A stretch of 64,000 nt of DNA from contig JAHLJT010003656.1 of NCBI GenBank assembly GCA_031308135.1, forward strand, positions 53,142,827 to 53,206,826, in the 5' to 3' direction. The position numbers were made by a program, and so were the translations under genes. Positions within the stretch are counted from its first letter, which is position 1. Every line of letters begins with the position of its first letter. This DNA comes from Acheta domesticus (lineage: Eukaryota > Arthropoda > Insecta > Orthoptera > Gryllidae). Below, one piece after another: positions 21,293-31,969 of this stretch. The notes under the pieces were generated by a model. It saw only the letters and a list, made by a program, of their open reading frames with translations. It was not told the DNA's origin and searched no databases.

Positions 21293-21653
21293 CGTGGCTG
21301 CTTATTCGCCCGGTTTCTTTTGGCCTTTCTCCCGTCTCCGACCACGCAGTTGCAATTTCCAGATGTCTATCCTGTTCATTTTTCTATCCTCTTCCCTTTC
21401 CAACCACCCTCCCTCCCCCCACATTATCAGGTCTCACAGTATCGCTCCTTTCCCTCTCCGCCAATCGCGGGCCACCTGCTCTCCTCCCATTGGTCGCCGC
21501 TGCGACCTATCAGCTCCTGCACCCCGCCCTATATCTATGCGACACGCTAGCCTCTCGGCAGCAGTATAGCTCTGAAGAAGGCCACAGCAAGATGGCCGAA
21601 ACGTCAGTGAAACCGACTGAGACGCGGCTCATCCCGGACAGCCAAGAACATAA
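19967..21653 (+). repeat. Right arm of the 1,687-bp inverted repeat
   Basis: Mirror of 17222-18908. The inner breakpoint shows that the two copies share TGGTCGGT and then diverge, so the joint formed within or beside a few bases common to both. Confidence 0.92.
21572..21602 (+). ncRNA. Hammerhead-ribozyme-like motif, copy B
   Basis: CTGAAGA (21572-21578), a GGCCA...TGGCC stem-loop and GAAAC (21598-21602), identical to copy A. A further imperfect hairpin (CGTCAGT with ACT-GA-GACG) follows and could be stem III. Fold not computed. Confidence 0.45.
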
Positions 21654-21663
21654 ATTTTTTTGT
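21651..21663 (+). repeat. Right 13-bp target-site duplication of the PLE dimer
   Basis: TAAATTTTTTTGT, an exact match to 17180-17192. Confidence 0.85.
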
Positions 21664-22635
21664 GTTTCGAGATGCTTCTTCTGTGATGGGTGCAGGTAAA
21701 CAAGAAGCTATTTCTTGGGAGCTCCTGGAAGCTATTATTTCGTCCCACCTGTGACTTACACCAAAATTGCATGCAGAGGTATGAACAACTTGTTGGCTAC
21801 TTCTGCATTGTACTGGCCTCTAGCTAAGAAATATTGAAGTTTGACGGTTTGACTCGCACCATTTTAGCCCGCGATGGAACAATGTTTAAACCATGTACCA
21901 GTGCATCTAATTAAAATCTTCCAAAATTTGATTTACACCACATTTGCCCTCAGCGGCTCAAATGAGGGGACTGGTGTGATGGGGATGATAGTTGTGATTG
22001 CTGAGATAGATGTGGTGACGGTAGTGATAGGGATGGCGATGACTGTGTGTATTGTAAAGGGGGGGTTGAGGTGATAATCGTATGATGATGGTGAAAATGG
22101 TGATGAAAACGATGTTAGGTGGTTGGTTTAGTGATCAGCTGTGGTCATGATGTTAATAGTAATAACCAACCTGCAGAAACAAAAATGTTGCTGAATAAAG
22201 CCATATAAATGATTTTCCAACAATGTTTACCCCGGGTGTGGGCGCGCGGGTTCCTGAGTATCACTAGCAGCAAGGATTTTCTGGTGGCTTTCCAGGTTCA
22301 GGAATTGAAATAATATGGGCATGATTCCATGATTTGGGAAAATATCTTAAACGAAGGCATGCATTAAATACGGCAGAGTATCAGACAATAAGTGAAAATG
22401 AAAATTGTTTGATTATAGATGGAGAAATATAATCTAACCCAAAGGATAATTTTGGAGGCAAATTTATTATATAGTTAATTATACATATTATATAGTTATA
22501 TTTATTATATAGAAGGGTGATATGAATGAAATGAGATGAGGAACAGTTGGAATTTCTGTTGAATTAATGAATCATCAGTATTACAAGATTCATGCGGTTT
22601 AAAAATATTTTCCAAATTTCCTGCATATCACATTT
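21664..22635. other. No gene seen; GAT/GTG-rich patch
   Basis: AT-rich with a low-complexity GATGATGG/GTGATGG patch at about 21965-22130. No coding or transposon signal could be supported. Confidence 0.5.
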
Positions 22636-22989
22636 ATCCTAGGGTGAATGTATATATTTATTTTGTATATTTAAGGTTGGAATTATTGTTTGTTTCCTTA
22701 GAAGTTTTCGAGTGATATTCCACAAAGTGGAATCCTTTATGTTTGCGTAACTGGTTTGACGGACTATATGATTTATGTGATTGAAATACAATAACTTACG
22801 TACAGTTTTTGTAAGATACTTTAGATTCGTTTTTAGATTTGGGGAACGATCTCTAAGCCAATAATTACGAACTTTTCTTTTGTGTAAAATTAATTTATGC
22901 ACTGTTAGAGGGATAGGAGGTCGAGTATCAAGTTTAATTGGAGATGGAGTGATTAAATCAATAGTATCTAAAATAGAATGTTTTAAGAG

Positions 22990-24250
22990 AGAAATCATCA
23001 TCATCATCATTGACAGCAAGGATTAGACCGTTAGAGCTGTTCCGCCTCATAGCTCATGCCATCTCTTCTACACTCCTACACTTCTTTTTCCACTTGGTGC
23101 ATACTGAAGGAGAATTTTACTTAGCCTTTCTCCCGGCATTCTCAGGACATGATATTTCCATTTTTTTTAGATATTTCTTTATAATTTCTATTACTGGCTC
23201 AATATTTAATCCTTTTCTGATACCTACACTTTTTGTGGTATAATAGTGAATATCCTGCCACAAAACGAAGGAATCTCATTTCTGGAGATTCAATTCTCAG
23301 CAGGTGATCTGATGGTAAGGTCCAGCTCTCGATTCCATAAAGCAGTAATTGCAAGGCAATAACTTTGTAAAGTAGAGTTTCTTTTTGCATATTATGCTTT
23401 AGAGTTCGTTGTAACCTTCCACAGAAGTATGTGAAATTGTTTAGTTTTATTTCATCTCTTGATTTAATTAAAATTATATCCGAGATATTTAAATTCACTA
23501 TTATTCTTTCGTTTATGAAAGTGTACGATACTATTCTGTTTTTCAAAATTTTTCCAATCCAAATAGATACTCCAGCCGATGCTCCCTACTTTTGAGAAAC
23601 ACCACGGTATATCATTATACAATTTTGTAATTCTGATGAGCCCTATAATTTGTTTTGGTTTCAGTAATTGCAACAATATCAATCCCAGCTTTGTCTAATT
23701 CCTGTTCTAATTAAGCTTCTTTATTTGAGAGAGCTCTAACATTCCATATTACCAATGTTAATATTTGTGATATTTGTTGTTTATTCGTTTCCTTTTTCTT
23801 TACATATGTTAGCGTACGAGAATCAGTCCATCACGAATATTTAAGAAATTTAGCGGGGTGATGTCCCCTGGCCCGTTGCAAGCGCAGCACAGGGTAAGGA
23901 TAGTAATGGGGTTGCCATCTTAAAGCTTCTATCCCAGCTTCTCTGCGCATAAACCCCTTCAGAGGGGGCTGCTACTTCGGCTCCTTGAATCACTGTGATG
24001 GTCGCCTGGTTCCACATAGCCTCTTGGACCGTTGTAGTCTTCACATATACCCTGTACTGGGTAGCGATACTATCCCAGAAGAGTGAAGGAGAAGAAACGG
24101 ATAAATTGTAGAGAAGAGGAGAAAAGGAGAAGAAGAATTCAAATTCGAGAATAAAGCAAACTAAGAAATGAATGACACCCTAGCCCTCGAAATCTAATAG
24201 CGCCGGGGTCGAAGATATAACAAGGGATCAAGAGATACCAAATAGAACAG
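22990..24250 (-). mobile_element. Second LINE nested in the first, internally deleted
   Basis: The minus strand reads a GC-richer leader with GQGTSPR (about 24050-23850), then the start of an endonuclease (WNVRALSNKEAELEQEL...KAGIDIVAITETK in pieces, 23750-23650; IVSYTFINERII near 23540-23510). It jumps straight to the C-terminal end of RT (FKYLGYNF; KVIALQLLLYGIESWTL; EMRFLRFVAGY, 23480-23270) and a RPPR-type tail to about 23010. The element ends in (ATG)n at 22995-23010. Most of the endonuclease and nearly all RT are missing, so this is an internal-deletion copy. Confidence 0.7.
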
Positions 24251-24429
24251 ATTATAGAAATGCAGCATAAGTAAGTGGAAGTAGTGCTGCAATAGTTTTG
24301 TGAACTTTCAGCTTTACCAAGGGATCATCAAGAGGAGGCGGTTTACTACCCCAAGAGAGAAATGTAATCATCAATTTGTTCCTAAAGGTGGAATCGAGGG
24401 AAGTCATTTAGAATTGAGAGTTTGAAAAT

Positions 24430-25209
24430 ATTCCCAATTTACTTTGAGAAGATTAAATGGATATTCATGTTTGTTGTAGGTTAAAGAAATAGAGAAGGAA
24501 AAAGTTAATGCTCGATGATCTGAAGGTAAAGCATCGTGAGCATTAGCTGTAAAATAAAAAGGTATGTTTTGTGATAATCCAAATTCAATTATATCTGGAA
24601 ATATATTTAGAATATAGGAATAATAAGTTAGCGAGTCTTGGGTGTGAATATTGAGACTGTAATTATTTATGTCATTCAGCAGAGTTGATTCAGTGGTGTT
24701 ATCTAGTCGACTTCCCCAAGAAGAATGTTTATCATTAAAGTTACCTGCAACAACGGTTTGGGGTAGTCGCTACTGACCTAGTAGTTGATGCGACCTTAAA
24801 TAGAAAAAAGGGGATTTGATGCAAAAAAGGGTAAAATATCACCACGTCTATATATTTTATTTGGTTGCCTATAAAGCAAAGAAATGCAAAAAAAGTTAAA
24901 TTCTTTGGCTTTTATTATTGCTCTTGCATTTTCAAATGCATTGCTAGAAAGAGATTTTAGTTGGTAATGTTCAATTGAGTCTTTAGTCGCGAGTGCTACT
25001 CCTCCTTTACGGCCAAAAGTAGTTATATTTTTTACGATCTGACCTGTATATGTAATAACCAGGAATATAAAATGTATTTGAAGGACAGAGTTTCTTGAAT
25101 ACATGCTATATCTACTTTATAGTTGTGGAAAATAAAAAAGTAAAGGTATTTTATTTTTAATTCTATTTGCATTCCATGAAAGAATTTTTAATTTTTGAGA
25201 AGTATCCAT
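24430..25209 (-). pseudogene. APE-type endonuclease domain of the jockey-like LINE (broken)
   Basis: It begins at an ATG (25209) with MDTSQKLKILSWNANRI. In shifting frames it then shows VDIACIQET (catalytic Glu box), a GRKGGVALATKDSI block, VVAGNFNDKHSSWGSR (Asn/Asp box) and LPSDHRAL (the Ser-Asp-His box). These are the ordered motifs of the apurinic-like endonuclease that nicks target DNA. At least one frameshift lies near 25110, and stops follow after 24430. Confidence 0.8.
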
Positions 25210-25439
25210 TTTCTTTTGAATTAACTAATTTGGTTAATAAAGTTTGAATTTGGTTAACAATTGATAAGACAAACGAATTTATTTGTTCATTAAATGAAGA
25301 GTTGTTATAAAGATTTTCTTTAACATTTTAGATTTAAAAGTATTATTTAACTGTGGTGGTGGGGAAGAAAAAGGTTTATTAGTGAAGTGAGTAGTGGTCT
25401 GATTTACGTTTGGTCTGAGATATTGATTGATTACTTTAT

Positions 25440-26160
25440 TTGAAGGATTGAAAGGTATTTTTTTGTTTTAAAATGTTAATAAAAGTAGGGCATTTTTCAC
25501 TAGAGGATGCGTAAGCTTTGTTACAATTTGCACATGCTTCTTCAGAAGAAATGCACTCCAAGGTAACATGATTTGCCGAACAGCGTCCGCAGCGTATACT
25601 TGCAGTTCTTCTTTGTATGTTCAAATGTCTGACAATTTCTGCATCTGACTACGCCAGGTCGATGTCTTCTTTCCTCGATTTGCATTGTGGCACTAAATAG
25701 TGATGACAGTTCGTATATTTTCTTGGTATCTTGGTTTTTCGCTAACGTGACCGCTACCAACGGCCATGGATTTTTCAACGCATCTGTTAGACGAATCACA
25801 GTGAGGGCAGGGAAATTCAGACGAAGTTCATTTAATATATCAAGATCTAAATAGCATGTTGGAACATTCCGTATGATGACTGAAATTGTTGCTTTCGTAG
25901 GATCATTGTAAGTATAGTATATTTTTTTCTGTCAATTTGCTTCTCAGTTGACAATAATCTTCAATTCTTCAGTATACAAGCACTTTCATGTATACTCCTT
26001 GAACTTTTTTTGAAGTTTGTTATGCTGTAGTATTTCTGTTAATTTGGATATTAGATCTGAATGGTTATTACAGTTGTGTATGAAAATTGGTGGTGTGGGA
26101 ATGTTGTTTGTTATTAGTTTCTTCAACTGCTGCTTCTGTTTCTTCAGTAGACCTTGAGAT
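25440..26160 (-). pseudogene. LINE ORF1, gag-like zinc-knuckle protein (broken)
   Basis: The translated fragments show ISVIIRNVP, a pre-zinc-finger domain block (LKNPWPLVAVTLAKNQDTKKIYELSSLF in pieces, 25800-25680), then CRNCQTFEHTKKNCKY, CGRCSANHVTLEC and CANCN...KCP. That is three consecutive CCHC-type knuckles, the classic jockey ORF1 arrangement. The second knuckle needs a frame change near 25600, and in-frame stops occur upstream. In live elements this RNA-binding protein packages the element transcript. Confidence 0.75.
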
Positions 26161-26199
26161 CTGTTTCTTGTTGGTACGTTATAGGCGCTATGCGAAGAA

Positions 26200-27175
26200 T
26201 CAAGTGCAGAGAAGCCACCACGTTGCCTTTTAGCGGGCTTTGGATAGCTTTGAATTTGTTCTGGTTGTGAACTTGAAATAAAATTATGGTTAAATGAATT
26301 AGGTCCATTGAGTTCACCAGTTATCCAGTTATATCAAAATTCATAGAAGTCTGCATGAGGAAAGAGTATTCTGCATGCTGAGGCCGATGTACACTATCAG
26401 CAGAGACTTTCTGATATGGATCACAGTAGTACACAGTTCGAAGGGCCGACGAGATAGCTTCAGATAATGGTGGTAGGTGCTGCATCTTGGGGGACCCAAG
26501 GTCTTCCCCACCCTTCCAATGTAAAGAACAGGTAAATTACTTTAAATGTTTGGCAGAATATATGCAATCACTTATAGAACAGTGTGGTACACCTCTTGTA
26601 CCAATAGTCAGTTCTTTGCTTGAAATCAGGTAGTGAAGTATAAGATGAGGAGCCGAACGTGAACCGTCCAACACCTCAAGGCCACCTCCATTTGTTGAAG
26701 TATACTTATGTAAAACAAATTTAACTTTTCTTAAATTGATTAATATACTTGTATTATGAAAATATATTTATAATACTGCATTTATATCAGATTGTAAAAT
26801 ATTACCTAATATAATTTATTTTATTATAATTTTAGAATTTTAAAGTGTTTTCTTAGTACATAACAGTTTCTTACCTACACGTAACGAAAAAAAATTACAT
26901 CATTCTATTCAATATGTGTAGCTTGCGTAGGTTCATTAAACACGAAGTTCATTTGAAAACGTTTTTCGAAAAAACAAATTGATAGAAATTAATTAATCAC
27001 TTATTGATTCTAAACTCTTCATATGAACTAAATAAATACGCATTTATTAAAGAATAAAGTGTATTATTTACTGTTTACTTGTCCTTTTTACTGTTTACTC
27101 ACTCACCCTGAGCCTCAATTAGTTACAAAACGTGACGCGGCTACAGCTAGGTTAAGGTAGCTGTCTATAAGAGAA
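26200..27175. other. No gene seen
   Basis: The first few hundred bases may be 5' leader of the jockey-like LINE (minus). The remainder is AT-rich with no recognisable feature. Confidence 0.45.
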
Positions 27176-27179
27176 TGAT

Positions 27180-27860
27180 GAAAAATCGCGAAATTTCGTT
27201 TTTCTTAATTTTTATTGCGTCGTATGCTGTGTTTTATTCTCTTAAATGGTTTAAACCATTTTCATGATTTATTCGTATGTAATCCAAGATTTGCTATAGA
27301 AAATGAACTAGAATAGTTATTCTGTGACTAAAAGTTTCAGTTTTATGAACTGGATTGTCAGTTTTATGAATAAATTTATAAACAATTATTTTTTCTCAAA
27401 TAATCAAATCCTGACTTTTTAGTTTTTACATTCCAATGTTTACGTTGGCTTATTCTTTCAATTTTTTTAAAAGTTCCACAAATATATTTTTTTGTTTTAC
27501 GCACATTTCTAGCGATTTGTATACAGAATAGAATTTGTGAGTGAAAGCGCTTCAAATGACTTCCAATAATGTTTTTCGAACACTCATTAGTTTTGTGTGG
27601 ATAAGCTCTTCAAATCTCGCATTTTCAACAACACTTAAACGCTTAAACACTTAATTTTTTTCCGACTCGAAACTTTCATTGAAAATATCAACGAAAACGT
27701 CCTATATCGAAATTTGCAACGAAAATTTCGTTATAGTTCAAAATTTTATACTTCTATAATATTCTTCAAGTGATTTTTCGTTTCTGCCTTTAGGAAACCG
27801 AAACATTGAGCAATTTTGGAAAACATGTAGTTTAGGTGGCAATAGATGGCAGCTGGCAAC
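27180..27860 (-). repeat. AT-rich dispersed repeat family, copy 3
   Basis: It matches the right arm of the 33-37 kb palindrome in the same direction: AAAAGTTCCACAAATATATTTTTTTG, GCGATTTGTATACA, GCTTCAAATGACTTCCAATAATGTTTTTCGA, AAGCTCTTCAAATCTCGCATTTTCA, ACACTTAAACGC and TAGGAAACCGAAACATTGAGCAA, each with a counterpart at 35.7-36.8 kb. No coding content. Confidence 0.65.
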
Positions 27861-27869
27861 AGGATGGGG

Positions 27870-28635
27870 CATGCCTCAAAAGGTAGCCCCGGATAAAGAA
27901 ATTAGGAAACTAACTAGTAGGAGAAAGTCTTGGCCATTCTATAGCACAACTAGTTTATCATTGTATAAGGGCATTACGTCGTGAGGAGATAGCTTACAGC
28001 GTGAGAACAAAAATGTCGAAAATTAGTTTTCAGAACTTTATTGAATGAACACGTACTGCTCAAATTTTAATAAATGTTAAAAATATTAGTGTCTGTCATG
28101 TCAACTTACGTGAAATACATTTAAAATGTGTGCACATCATTGGAATATAACAGACATATATTATGTCCAGAGTACCTAATTTCGAGGAAACCAAGCTTGA
28201 AAGTTTCTTCGCTGCAATTACTTACAATTATTGCTTCCTGAAAAAAGTGTGATCCCTCATATAACGACATACCGTATTTTGTACACTAGGTATATATGAA
28301 AGAGTGGTCTCCAACAACGATATTAACTCAAATGTGACCAAAAACGCAATGCAATATTTGTGAACTAAGCCATAAATATATTCTATCACTTCCTTTTGTG
28401 TCATACTGAAAACCAACATTCGTTTTTTGTTGTATCCTCGAAGTAAATGACATTTAAGTAGGCGTAAGGAAAATAATAATAAAGAATTAGGTTCACTAGA
28501 TGTTTCAAGCTAATTTTTCAGAAAAACGTTCTGAGAATTACAACAACACTTTCTGGTTTTCATTCCTTTCCCCTTCCCAAAGAATGAAAGAAAAAAAGCA
28601 ACGTTTTGGGCTGCGGCCATTGATCACAAGGGCTA
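27870..28635. other. No gene seen
   Basis: AT-rich, short frames only. Confidence 0.5.
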
Positions 28636-28639
28636 TGGT

Positions 28640-29226
28640 CCCAAGAAGTGATGCGACATTGGCAACAAAACGTCGATATTGCCAAACATCGATGTTTAAA
28701 ATTAGAACATTGATTAACTAAATGTCGATCGATAAAGATCGATGATGTTAAACAACAATGTTTTAAAGCTGATTGTAGTAACAATCAATATTAAATTCGT
28801 GCACAACAAAATTTAATGACAGCGCCAATGTATATTAATTTGTAAATAAAATTTAACCAAAAACAAAGTTAAAAACGCCTCTCTAGTGCGAAATACGAGG
28901 AAAGACGAAGGAAATAGGATATCAGGATCATCTCGGGGGAGGTTTAGTCTGCTCGATGAAGTGAAGTGAAAACCGCGATCGTTTAAAACGAATGTACACA
29001 GTTGTACCATCAGTTATTTCATATTGTAACTTTTGTAAAATTTTGATTATAGGAATTTATCATCCACAGACAAAACATCAAAAACCTAAAAACATCGAGC
29101 ACAAAATATCGATGTTCAAAAACATCGAATTCAATATATCGATGTTTAAATTTCAAACTTTAAAACATCGATATTTTATAGCAACATGGATGTTTTGAAA
29201 ACATCGGCATTGATGTCGCATCCCTA
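28640..29226. mobile_element. hAT-like MITE with ATCGATGTTT repeats
   Basis: The right end, reverse-complemented, begins TAGGGATGCGACATCAATGCCGATG. The left end reads AGTGATGCGACATTGGCAAC. The shared GATGCGACAT and the TAGGGATG tip resemble hAT terminal inverted repeats. The sub-terminal zones on both sides are packed with AAACATCGATGTTT-type palindromes, as in insect hAT MITEs. No 8-bp target duplication could be confirmed and no transposase is present. Confidence 0.5.
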
Positions 29227-29269
29227 GTCGCCTACAGCGTATATACAGAGCCCAGGAATAATGATGTCT

Positions 29270-29620
29270 GAGAGAATGCACAGCGACCTGCGACTTGAGG
29301 GGGCAGCAGCGGCAGCGTCGAAAGCGGTGCGGGGCGGCGTGGGTGATGGCAGCGGGAGCAAGAGGGGGAGGGGGCGCGCGGAGAAAAACTGGAACGGAAG
29401 AGGCGAGAGAGATGGGCTGCCGGATGGGCGTGCAGGATGGATGGGTGGAAAGAGAAAGAGGGGGAGATGCTTATCGCTGCCATTAGGTGCGGCGCGGTGG
29501 CGGCGGCGGTAGCGGCGGTGCGAGAGGCGAACCTAGCGGTGCCGGGGCATCGGGGACAGACGGTCTGCACCCACGCCTCCGGGAACGCGTATGCAAACAT
29601 CTTAATCGAAGAACGTTATT
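29270..29620. other. GC-rich low-complexity island
   Basis: GGCAGCGGGAGC/GGCGGCGGTAGC-type sequence with Gly/Arg/Ala-rich frames on both strands. A sharp boundary abuts the end of the hAT-like MITE. No domain is recognised. Confidence 0.55.
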
Positions 29621-29939
29621 CACAACTATTCTCGTTAAAAAGCATTTATTTTAATTATGTTCTTAGGATTTCATTTCTGGATAATGCGGCGTCGACTGTT
29701 GCGAGCTTTTGGATTTGCGTTGACTGCGACTGTAGTGGTTTTGTAAAAGAATATGGTAACACAGACACAGGCACGCACAAATATACAAATCCACGCATCG
29801 GTAAATACGCACGTTAACTTTTACATAAATGATTCTTCAAGAGTTCATAAAAATTCATGGTTAAAAAGCGATTAGCGGAAAAGGAGATCCAAAATAGAAA
29901 GAAGGAAAACAATCACCAAATGGAAATAATAATAAATAC

Positions 29940-30325
29940 AGAGTGTGATATCGCCTCTTTTATGCTCCACTTAAAAGACGTCATCGATACAAAACCCGTT
30001 AATGTGTTGCTATAGGTAGGAAATTACTTAAGATACCTGATTCAAAAGGATGTACGACGAAGAATGTGGAATTTTGTTGATTAGGCTGCAAAAAGATGCG
30101 TTTTTGCACCAGTTAAAAAGTCATCCATAGAAAACCCGTGAATGTGTTACTATTGAGATGAAATTACTTTGCAGACCTGATTCCAAATGATTTACGACGA
30201 AGAATGTAAAATTTTCTAGATGACACTAGAAAACATGTTTTTTGCACCAAACAGTCATCGACACAAAACCCAGTAATGCGTTCCTATTGGTAGGAAATTA
30301 CTTTATGGCTTACTAGTTCATTGCT
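29940..30325 (+). repeat. Tandem repeat, ~137-bp unit, about 2.7 copies
   Basis: The phrase GTCATCGATACAAAACCCGTTAATG...GGAAATTACTT recurs at about 29980, 30120 and 30254. It is accompanied by a second shared block (ACCTGATTCAAAAGGATGTACGACGAAGAATGTGGAATTTT). A single diverged copy of that second block is at 32475-32530. Confidence 0.8.
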
Positions 30326-30329
30326 GTGT

Positions 30330-31860
30330 GTACGGACCTGAAACAAAATACGTAATGGTATTGCCCTTGTGGATATTTCTCATTCTTTATGCCCAAGCGG
30401 GTCATGTGAATACTTTATGACCCACTCTAATACCAATCAAACAAATTAACGTACCTGTGCGAGAACTCTTGCATGCAAGACCCTCCCTCTATTCCTTATT
30501 TTTCCATTTCCATATTAATATATATTATTCTTCAAGATCCTCTTATCCTCCGTCACGTGTTCTACGTATATGTCACTTTGTAATTGATAACAATATAATA
30601 CACCCTGGTCAATCCAAACTACTCTTATTTAACTTTATTTACGAGCAAAGAGGTACACCCGTGTAATTCAATCGCACAGAATATCAAGTAGTTAGTAATT
30701 TCATATACAGTTGCGGATTCTACAGGCTCTGAACAGCTGGGGTAGAATCGAGAAGCGTTGAACCAGCAAAAATGTAATAGAATGGTCAAAAAGATCTCAT
30801 CCTGTAGATTACATTTTGAGAAACTTTTCTTTGAAGACTATGTCAAAATTTTAGTTTTGAAGGCCCTAGAATGCTTCGTTTAGGAGTTGTTTAACGCTTT
30901 AGATTCAATAATCCTGACGTGCGTTACGGGATGCATGTTAGCAATTCCTCACGTCTCCGTGCAATTCTCTTTCTTTAGAGACCTCATTTGTAAAGATTGG
31001 TTGCGTGTGAGAGCCGCAAAAGGAAGGTATACTACTGAAACAATATAGGAGACAATACGTTTTTTATGAATTCGATTTAAGATACAAACAAATACACTAA
31101 ATAAATGGTATAGTGCTCAAATAAGCAAAATAACTGATGTACGCTTCTTGAGTAGTAGAACTGATTGTAGTAAGATCTACCGTAAAATCTGTCTAAACAA
31201 GAACCTGTAGAAGCCGGAAAATTTCCGCGGCCCGTCAAGAGAAATGGTAATTTACACAGCATAAAACGAAATCAGTCCAAAGCAGAAACGGAACTCTTTT
31301 CATGTCCTGAAGGGGGGGGCCTTCGTAAAACGGAATTTCTGTTAATTTAATGCAGTTTGCAGAGACACGCGAGATGGCTTGAATTCACGCGTCTCCCTTC
31401 CTCGCGTTGACAATCGTAACCCCTTGACCAGAGCCGCATTGCTCAAGGCCATGCGAGGGTGTCGGATACACGTACTCTACTGTGACCATTGTGCGCTGAA
31501 AGAGTCTGCAAGAAGTTCGGGTGCAACCAGTGAGGTGGTGTGTTTTGATGCGTTTCGCAACCAGTTTGACTGAAAAAAATTGAATGATTGAAAAAAAAAC
31601 TCTAAATATTAAAATTTGGCAACTTTGGAAAACCATTGAAAATGTGTTAGTAAGAAAGAAAACCAAAAAGCAAAAACTCTTAATGTTGAAAAAATTATAT
31701 CATTTCAATGAACAAGTCGTGAAATATTTCCTTTTACCGAATTGTCAGAAATAATTATGTTTAATATTCATTTATTGGGGTTTTGTTCCGTAAAGAAGTT
31801 GTATATTAGTATATGTTTTATTTTTATAATAAAGTCATATTACTAGTTTCAGGAAATATC
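30330..31860. other. No gene seen
   Basis: AT-rich. A minus-strand frame at 31666-31385 and a plus frame at 31379-31573 overlap each other and show no recognisable domain. They may lie inside a decayed Tigger-like element whose right end is at 31968. Confidence 0.4.
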
Positions 31861-31867
31861 AATATAA

Positions 31868-31968
31868 AAAGTGTCATAAACGTACAACCTTGCATAAAAC
31901 GAAAACCTTCCTAAACCGGAAAAAAATTTTGTCCCAATCGATTCCGGGTTAGACATATTTTACTGTAT
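31868..31968 (-). mobile_element. Tigger/pogo-like transposon end
   Basis: Read on the minus strand it begins TACAGTAAAATATGTCTAACCCGGAATC and continues with TTTTCCGGTTTAGGAAGG and TTCGTTTTATGC. This is the style of Tigger TIR regions (CAGT tip, 'no-gap between AACCGG' phrases). A related GCATAAAACGAAA phrase occurs at 31258-31270, but the matching opposite tip was not found. Confidence 0.45.
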
Positions 31969-31969
31969 A

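Larger units (their letters stand above)
17193..21650. mobile_element. Penelope-like element, head-to-head inverted dimer
   Basis: Copy A (minus) runs from about 19966 down to 17193. Copy B (plus) runs from 19967 to 21650. Their 5' ends meet at 19967. Copy B covers only the 3' 1.69 kb, so the 1.06 kb between 18909 and 19966 is unique to copy A. The whole unit is bounded by a 13-bp direct repeat, arguing for one integration event. Copy A extends about 30 bp further at its 3' end than copy B. The reading frames are intact and the arms nearly identical, so the insertion is recent. PLEs lack the LTRs of retroviruses and encode RT plus a GIY-YIG endonuclease. Confidence 0.9.
22640..26200 (-). mobile_element. 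Jockey-like LINE, decayed and interrupted
   Basis: Read on the minus strand, this is a non-LTR retrotransposon with ORF1 at ~26160-25440, the ORF2 endonuclease at 25209-24430, and then a linker typical of the zone between endonuclease and RT (HKLILHKRKVRNYW...RDRSPNLKTNL) at 23000-22640. The RT domain itself is absent, so the element is 3'-truncated. Numerous stops and frameshifts mark it as dead. A second LINE (about 24250-22990) sits between the endonuclease and the linker. The zinc-knuckle ORF1 plus APE endonuclease order is that of the jockey clade. Confidence 0.75.
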
